A DNA stretch of 64,000 nt from an uncultured Bacteroidales bacterium (GTDB lineage: Bacteria; Bacteroidota; Bacteroidia; Bacteroidales; Paludibacteraceae): positions 1 through 64,000 of the forward strand of contig CAMJJT010000003.1 of assembly GCA_946406195.1 (NCBI GenBank), read 5' to 3'. Of this stretch, positions 60,048-64,000 are shown piece by piece. Position numbers and translations under genes: made by a program. The notes under the pieces are model-generated. The model did no database searches. It saw nothing but the letters and a program-made list of their open reading frames with translations, and had not been told where the DNA came from. How positions within the stretch are numbered: the stretch's first letter is position 1; the number at the start of each line of letters is the position of its first letter.

Positions 60048-60788
60048 TTAACGATTTTCCCTTCTTCCTTCGATGACGGCATTTCTAACTGCTTCGATCG
60101 CTTCGTTCGGATCGGCGAACTGCTTCAGATCAATCGGTTCTCCTATGTGCATGTGCACGGGATGACGATGAACGAACGGTTTACCTTTGGGTAACACTTC
60201 ATAACACCCGTCCAAAGAGAGCGGTATAACCGGCAACCCAAGGTCCCAAGCTATCTGGAAAGCACCACGTTTGAACTTACCCACCTCCCCGTTCAGCGAT
60301 CTCGTTCCCTCCGGGAAGATAACTGTGCAAACACCGTTAGTCAGCTGCTTCTCCACTTCTTTGAGGCTTTCCAGAGCTGCTTTTGCATTGCGACGTTCGA
60401 CGAAGATGTGTCCTGCTGCTTTACAGCCTGAACCGATGAACGGCACTTTGCGTAACTCTGCTTTCATCAGCCATTTGAAGATAACCGGCAACCAACCATA
60501 CACGAGCCACACATCGAACATCGACTGATGGTTGGAAACGAAGACGTAACTCTGACCGCGTTGGATATGTTCTTCTCCGTCCACCGAAACCGGCAGAAAC
60601 ATAAGCCAGAAGAAAGAGCGTGACCAGAACTGCTGCTCTTTATGCACCCACTCGGCATTGCGCCAACGCACTGTGCAGATGGTAAAGATTGCCGTGAAAG
60701 CCGTCAGCAACACCAGTAAAGGCCATGCAATCAAGTACTGGTAAATCCAATAAAAAGGTCTTAAAATATATTTCATAACTTTCAACAT
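60048..60788 (-). CDS. plsC: 1-acyl-glycerol-3-phosphate acyltransferase
   Basis: 246 aa, membrane-associated. Acyltransferase blocks: SNHQSMFDVW (HX4D, about 84-93), FVERRNAKAA, FPEGTRSLNG (about 158-167) and a VIPLSLDG block. Makes phosphatidic acid. N-terminal membrane helix at about 10-40. The gap after it (60012-60047) is GTTTAACGATTTAACA repeats, which also supply its stop codon. Confidence 0.9.
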   Translation of the reverse strand: MLKVMKYILRPFYWIYQYLIAWPLLVLLTAFTAIFTICTVRWRNAEWVHKEQQFWSRSFFWLMFLPVSVDGEEHIQRGQSYVFVSNHQSMFDVWLVYGWLPVIFKWLMKAELRKVPFIGSGCKAAGHIFVERRNAKAALESLKEVEKQLTNGVCTVIFPEGTRSLNGEVGKFKRGAFQIAWDLGLPVIPLSLDGCYEVLPKGKPFVHRHPVHMHIGEPIDLKQFADPNEAIEAVRNAVIEGRRENR

Positions 60789-60799
60789 TACACATTCAA

Positions 60800-61804
60800 C
60801 TACTCCTTATCGTATTTTTGCATGAACCCGCGGTAGAGCGCGCATATACGGCGGATCTCTTCCCATTGTTCGTCCGGCAGTTTGGTACCCACGACCTCTA
60901 CAACACGTCCGGCAGCGATAGTACCTATCTCGGCGCATCGACGGATATCAAAACCATCCGCGAGCGCATGGAGGAATCCTCCTGCGAAATAATCTCCGGC
61001 TCCGGTGGAGTCGGTACAAGAAGTAGTGATAGCGCCTATATGATGACGCTTGCTTCCCTGCTGTACATACGAACCGTTTTTACCGACTTTCACTACGGCG
61101 ATGTCACATTGCTCTGCAATCATCTGTACGGATTCCTCGGGATTGAGATGGGTATAAGCGAACGACTCATCCTCGTTGGCAAAAACGATATCTACATATT
61201 GCTTCACCAGATCTTTGAGGAACGCATGATTCTCATTGATGACGTTATAGGAAGCCAGATCCAGCGAGACCATACATCCCGATTCTTTCGCCAGACGGAT
61301 TGCTTTCTCGAGCAATTCATGGTTCTGAACGAGGTAACCCTCTATATGGAAGATGTCGTAACCGGTAAAGGCATCTTTCTGTATATCATCCGCACACAGC
61401 TCTGCTGCGGCTCCGAGGTATGTAGCGAACGTACGCTCGCCGTCCGGGGTGACCAAGACGATAGAGAAACCCGACATGGAGGACTGCGACAACAAAAGAA
61501 TGGGTTTGACACCGTTCTTGATCATGTCCTCGCGGTAGAAATCCCCGACTTCATCATTTCCGATCTTGCCGATAAAAGCCGCTTTGCCGCCCAACGAAGC
61601 GATACAGTTGATCGTGTTCGAGGCAGAACCACCGGCTACCATACGTTTTCGTACGGATAGAAAACGATATTGGATTTGCTCAGCCTGTTCTCTTGAGATC
61701 AGATTCATACTCCCTTTCGGAAAGCCGAGTTCGCGCAGATCGTCCTCACTGACCTGCAAGAGGATGTCGGTTAATGCGTTACCTAAACCTAATATTTTTT
61801 TCAT
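60800..61804 (-). CDS. PfkB-family sugar/adenosine kinase
   Basis: 334 aa. PfkB motifs: GGSASNTINCIASLGGKAAFIGKIGNDEVG (about 57-86) and CTDSTGAGDYFAGGFLHAL (about 245-263; the catalytic Asp is in GAGD). DLASYNVINENHAF suggests the adenosine-kinase subgroup, though ribose or fructose kinases look similar. First gene of the 61.8-54.5 kb operon. Confidence 0.88.
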   Translation of the reverse strand: MKKILGLGNALTDILLQVSEDDLRELGFPKGSMNLISREQAEQIQYRFLSVRKRMVAGGSASNTINCIASLGGKAAFIGKIGNDEVGDFYREDMIKNGVKPILLLSQSSMSGFSIVLVTPDGERTFATYLGAAAELCADDIQKDAFTGYDIFHIEGYLVQNHELLEKAIRLAKESGCMVSLDLASYNVINENHAFLKDLVKQYVDIVFANEDESFAYTHLNPEESVQMIAEQCDIAVVKVGKNGSYVQQGSKRHHIGAITTSCTDSTGAGDYFAGGFLHALADGFDIRRCAEIGTIAAGRVVEVVGTKLPDEQWEEIRRICALYRGFMQKYDKE

Positions 61805-61882
61805 TTTTATATGATTTTAGCCCTTAAAATGGCTCGTTTTTCAAAAAAGTGTACCCTAAATGACATTTTTTTGCCAAAAAAT

Positions 61883-61913
61883 TTGCACATGTCAGAAAAA
61901 AGCAGTACTTTTG
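61883..61913 (+). promoter_or_regulatory. tRNA-Asn promoter
   Basis: TTG (61883-61885), 20 bp, TACTTTTG (61906-61913), spacer ending AAAAAAGCAG. A small GCTTT/AAAGC hairpin lies between +1 and the tRNA. Confidence 0.9.
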
Positions 61914-61934
61914 CACCCGCTTTCGAAAAAGCAT

Positions 61935-62008
61935 GCTTCCTTAGCTCAGTCGGTTAGAGCATCTGACTGTTAATCAGGGGGTCCTAGGTTCAAGTCCTAG
62001 AGGGAGCG
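61935..62008 (+). tRNA. tRNA-Asn (GTT)
   Basis: Cloverleaf drawn by hand: acceptor GCTTCCT/AGGGAGC (one wobble), D arm GCTC/GAGC, anticodon loop CTGTTAA with anticodon GTT, T arm CTAGG-TTCAAGT-CCTAG, 74 nt with discriminator G. CCA is not encoded. Confidence 0.97.
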
Positions 62009-62010
62009 CA

Positions 62011-62045
62011 AAAGCATCTATCTTCGGGTAGATGCTTTTTTTGTT
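62011..62045 (+). terminator. tRNA-Asn terminator
   Basis: AAAGCATCTA (62011-62020) pairs with TAGATGCTTT (62029-62038), containing a CTTCGG loop, then TTTTTGTTTTT. Confidence 0.92.
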
Positions 62046-62071
62046 TTTCTACCCCCTTTCAAATTCGAGCG

Positions 62072-62102
62072 CAAAGGTACAAAAAATTTTGCATATATGC
62101 AA
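62072..62102 (-). promoter_or_regulatory. minus-strand promoter facing the tRNA
   Basis: Minus strand: TTG (62100-62102), 20 bp, TACCTTTG (62072-62079), with TTGCATATATGCAA at -33. The first gene in that direction is pfkB at 61804, so the transcript would run antisense through tRNA-Asn. Confidence 0.85.
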
Positions 62103-62132
62103 ATTTTATGTATAAAATAATCTAATCGAGTG

Positions 62133-62234
62133 TCATTTCCATGAGAACATGGGGTATTTGGCAAAGCCTTGTCCGCGTTCGAGGGTTAACATGCGCCCGA
62201 TGGTATAGACGCCTTTCTCCTTATAAGGAAACAT
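62133..62234 (-). CDS. possible small protein, about 33 aa
   Basis: MFPYKEKGVYTIGRMLTLERGQGFAKYPMFSWK, shown here as two parts: MFPYKEKGVYTIGRML and TLERGQGFAKYPMFSWK. The frame is open well upstream without an ATG (…RKGLVIAYAR), while another frame starts MAKVSNMDGKAAEKVW and stops. It could be a frameshifted gene, a frameshift-dependent ORF or a chance frame. It lies downstream of the promoter 62446-62476. Confidence 0.3.
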   Translation of the reverse strand: MFPYKEKGVYTIGRMLTLERGQGFAKYPMFSWK

Positions 62235-62445
62235 GCGCGCATATGCAATCACCAGACCTTTTCGGCGGCTTTTCCGTCCATATTGCTTACTTTTGCCATA
62301 ATTTGAATAAAAAGTATATATATTTTTTGTATATATAGTAAATTGTAATTTTTTCCATGTTTAGGGATCATCCTATGGTGATCCTACGGTTTAATCTCGG
62401 CTGGCATGCCTTTTGAACCGTATTCGGTCTCCCCAAAAGATGGCA

Positions 62446-62476
62446 CAAAGGTACAATAAATTTTTGAAATATGCAA
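62446..62476 (-). promoter_or_regulatory. minus-strand promoter of an unexplained unit
   Basis: Minus strand: TTG (62474-62476), 20 bp, TACCTTTG (62446-62453). Transcribes 62440 down to about 62130, covering a GGATCA/TGATCC hairpin (62365-62384) and the small ORF. Confidence 0.8.
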
Positions 62477-62492
62477 ATTATCGCTCTATTTT

Positions 62493-62523
62493 TTGCACAT
62501 ATCAAAAAAAAGCATTATTTTTG
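62493..62523 (+). promoter_or_regulatory. msrA promoter
   Basis: TTG (62493-62495), 20 bp, TATTTTTG (62516-62523). The two divergent promoters are 17 bp apart. Leader about 20 nt. Confidence 0.8.
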
Positions 62524-62548
62524 CACCGGAAAAGAAAAAGAGAGAATT

Positions 62549-63058
62549 ATGCAAACTATTTATTTTGCAGGAGGATGTTTCTGGGGAACGGAACATTTCT
62601 TTCAACAAGTTCAGGGAGTAGTGCGGACGGAGACGGGTTTTGCTAACGGCAGAGCGGATCTTCCGGAACCGAATTACGAGCAAGTTTACACGGATTCAAC
62701 GGGATATGCGGAGACGGTAAAGGTGGAGTATGACACGGCGAAAGTGTCGTTGGATTTTTTAGTGCGTATGTTTTTCCATGCGATTGATCCGCTCTCTCTG
62801 AACCAACAGGGACATGACGTCGGGACGCGATACCGGACAGGGGTTTACTATGTCTCTGAGGAGCAGAAGGCGATTATTGCGCGGGTTTTTGAGGAGGAGC
62901 AAAAGAAATACAAGGAGGAGATGGTAGTGGAACTATTACCACTAAAGAACTATTATCCTGCGGATGAGTATCACCAGAAGTATTTGGATAAACATCCGGA
63001 TGGTTATTGTCATTTACCTATGGAACTTTTCCGTTGGGCGAAAGAGCAAGGTCTCTGA
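62549..63058 (+). CDS. msrA: peptide-methionine (S)-S-oxide reductase
   Basis: 169 aa. Catalytic Cys in FAGGCFWGTEHFF (about 10), GYAETVKVEYD, and the final YHQKYLDKHPDGYC with the resolving Cys. Repairs oxidised methionine. I choose the ATG at 62549 because the -7 element overlaps any earlier start. Confidence 0.95.
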   Translation: MQTIYFAGGCFWGTEHFFQQVQGVVRTETGFANGRADLPEPNYEQVYTDSTGYAETVKVEYDTAKVSLDFLVRMFFHAIDPLSLNQQGHDVGTRYRTGVYYVSEEQKAIIARVFEEEQKKYKEEMVVELLPLKNYYPADEYHQKYLDKHPDGYCHLPMELFRWAKEQGL

Positions 63059-63087
63059 GTCTAAAACAGCGTATATTTTGCTATAAA

Positions 63088-63120
63088 AACTTCCGATGAA
63101 ATCGGGAGAAGTTGCTATTT
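63088..63120 (+). terminator. msrA terminator
   Basis: AACTT-CCGAT pairs with ATCGG-AAGTT around a GAA loop with a 3-base bulge; tail GCTATTTTTTTATT. Confidence 0.7.
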
Positions 63121-63202
63121 TTTTATTGTGAAACGTTAAAATGGTTCGCCATCCTTTGCGAAGGGTAGCAATCATTTTTCTTTCAAAAAAATTCGCACGC
63201 AC

Positions 63203-63233
63203 TTGCATATATAAAAAAAAAGTTGTAAATTTG
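63203..63233 (+). promoter_or_regulatory. mreB promoter
   Basis: TTG (63203-63205), 20 bp, TAAATTTG (63226-63233), spacer ending AAAAAAGTTG. The leader (about 100 bp) contains GAATGAAGGAGTGAAAGAG simple repeats (63269-63315). Confidence 0.85.
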
Positions 63234-63337
63234 CACCCGATTTTAGTTTGGGCAAGTATGTGCAGAGTGAAAGAATGAAGGAGTGAAAGAGTGAATGAGT
63301 GAAGGAATTGAAGGAAAATTAAAATAATTACATAAAC

Positions 63338-64000
63338 ATGGGACTTTTTTCTTTTACACAAGAGATTGCTATTGACCTTGGAACGGCGAACACGATCATC
63401 ATGTGCGATGACAAGATCGTGGTAGATGAGCCTTCGGTAGTAGCTATTTCTATGGCAGACAACAAGATGGTTGCCGTCGGCCGCAAGGCACAACAGATGA
63501 TTGGTAAGGGCGGTAGTATGATTCGTACCGTTCGTCCTTTGCGGGATGGTGTGATTGCCGATTTCTATGCTTGCGAGATGATGATTCGCGGAATGATCAA
63601 GATGATTCCGAAGCAGGCTCGTTTGTTCTCTCCTTCTATCCGTATGGTGGTTTGTATTCCTTCCGGTTCAACCGAGGTGGAAATCCGTGCTGTGCGCGAT
63701 AGCTCGGAGCATGCAGGAGGTCGTGACGTCTATATGATTTACGAGCCGATGGCTGCCGCTATCGGTATCGGTATTGACGTTGAGAGCCCGGAAGGATGTA
63801 TGATCGTAGATATTGGTGGTGGTACAACGGAGATTGCCGTCATTTCTCTCGGTGGCATCGTAAGTAATAAGTCCATTAAGATTGCAGGTGACGACTTCAA
63901 CCAAGACATCATCGAATATATGGGTCGTATGCACAACCTGCGTATCGACGAACCGACGGCTGAGCGTATTAAGATTCAGGTGGGTTCTGCTCTACCGGAG
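63338..64000 (+). CDS. mreB: rod-shape protein MreB, 5' part
   Basis: Actin-like filament protein that guides cell-wall growth. MGLFSFTQEIAIDLGTANTII (phosphate 1), RPLRDGVIADF (about 68-78), EPMAAAIGIG, IVDIGGGTTEIAVISL (phosphate 2). 221 codons are present; the rest lies beyond the window. Confidence 0.95.
   Translation, partial: MGLFSFTQEIAIDLGTANTIIMCDDKIVVDEPSVVAISMADNKMVAVGRKAQQMIGKGGSMIRTVRPLRDGVIADFYACEMMIRGMIKMIPKQARLFSPSIRMVVCIPSGSTEVEIRAVRDSSEHAGGRDVYMIYEPMAAAIGIGIDVESPEGCMIVDIGGGTTEIAVISLGGIVSNKSIKIAGDDFNQDIIEYMGRMHNLRIDEPTAERIKIQVGSALPE

Noticed and set aside
62141..62338. 65-codon plus-strand frame
   Set aside because: It lies antisense to the minus transcription unit, with no promoter in its direction and an unnatural composition.

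Overview
The window is a chromosomal segment of a Bacteroidales bacterium (phylum Bacteroidota). Four things point there. Nearly every transcription unit that starts here has the Bacteroidota-type promoter TTG-n19/20-TAnnTTTG. Type IX secretion/gliding genes are present (PorX, GldH, and a secreted protein with a T9SS-like C-terminus). Several families typical of the phylum occur (DUF5606, DUF4294, DUF4271, DUF2693, FISUMP). Lipoprotein signal peptides of the MKK...SC type are frequent. I did not assign a family or genus.

Layout. 1-2.5 kb: an accessory patch of small minus-strand genes (zinc ribbon, DUF2693, HNH-like nuclease, unknowns) with many short palindromes and a 17-bp inverted repeat at its edges. 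2.5-6.6 kb: minus operon yhcH-like/glgB/tlpA-like/nagB (glycogen and amino-sugar metabolism). 6.6-18.3 kb: plus-strand housekeeping (OmpA/TPR lipoprotein, mutL, metallophosphoesterase, acpP-fabF, asd, U32 protease-like, hemD, rnpA-yidD, trmD). 18.4-23.6 kb: a candidate small RNA, then minus aspartate-type aminotransferase, ClC channel, obgE, adk and HU. 23.7-30.8 kb: rhomboid, then minus endonuclease, porX, rluD and PASTA protein, a small acidic lipoprotein and gpmI. 30.9-39.2 kb: a more accessory stretch with a FISUMP protein, a structured leader RNA with a tiny lipoprotein, proS, a Hanks-type kinase with a regulator-like neighbour, secreted proteins and a decayed 0.8-kb region. 39.2-46.8 kb: minus MATE, mrp, CoA-transferase, fba, tandem sugar-isomerase-like paralogues and GtrA. 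46.8-54.6 kb: plus OM protein, orphan winged-helix protein, Fe-alcohol dehydrogenase, ksgA, corA-like, nadA, DUF5606, Nif3-like and a zinc-ribbon coiled-coil protein. 54.5-61.8 kb: long minus operon pfkB-plsC-HIT-holB-ricT-gldH-trmB-sirtuin-CPBP. 61.9-64 kb: tRNA-Asn, an unexplained minus transcription unit, msrA and the start of mreB.

Two features run through the whole window. First, the promoters share much more than the two textbook boxes: the -33 side is often the palindrome TTGCATATATGCAA, the spacer carries an A/T tract, and the base before TAnnTTTG is almost always G. In one place two divergent promoters share the same palindrome. Second, short simple or palindromic repeats of several families fill the gaps between genes and also appear inside reading frames (nadA, rluD, ksgA, obgE, gtrA, mrp, gldH and others), where they add short in-frame peptide stretches. 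No complete mobile element, CRISPR array or rRNA operon was seen. All family calls come from reading translated sequence by eye; no database search was run.
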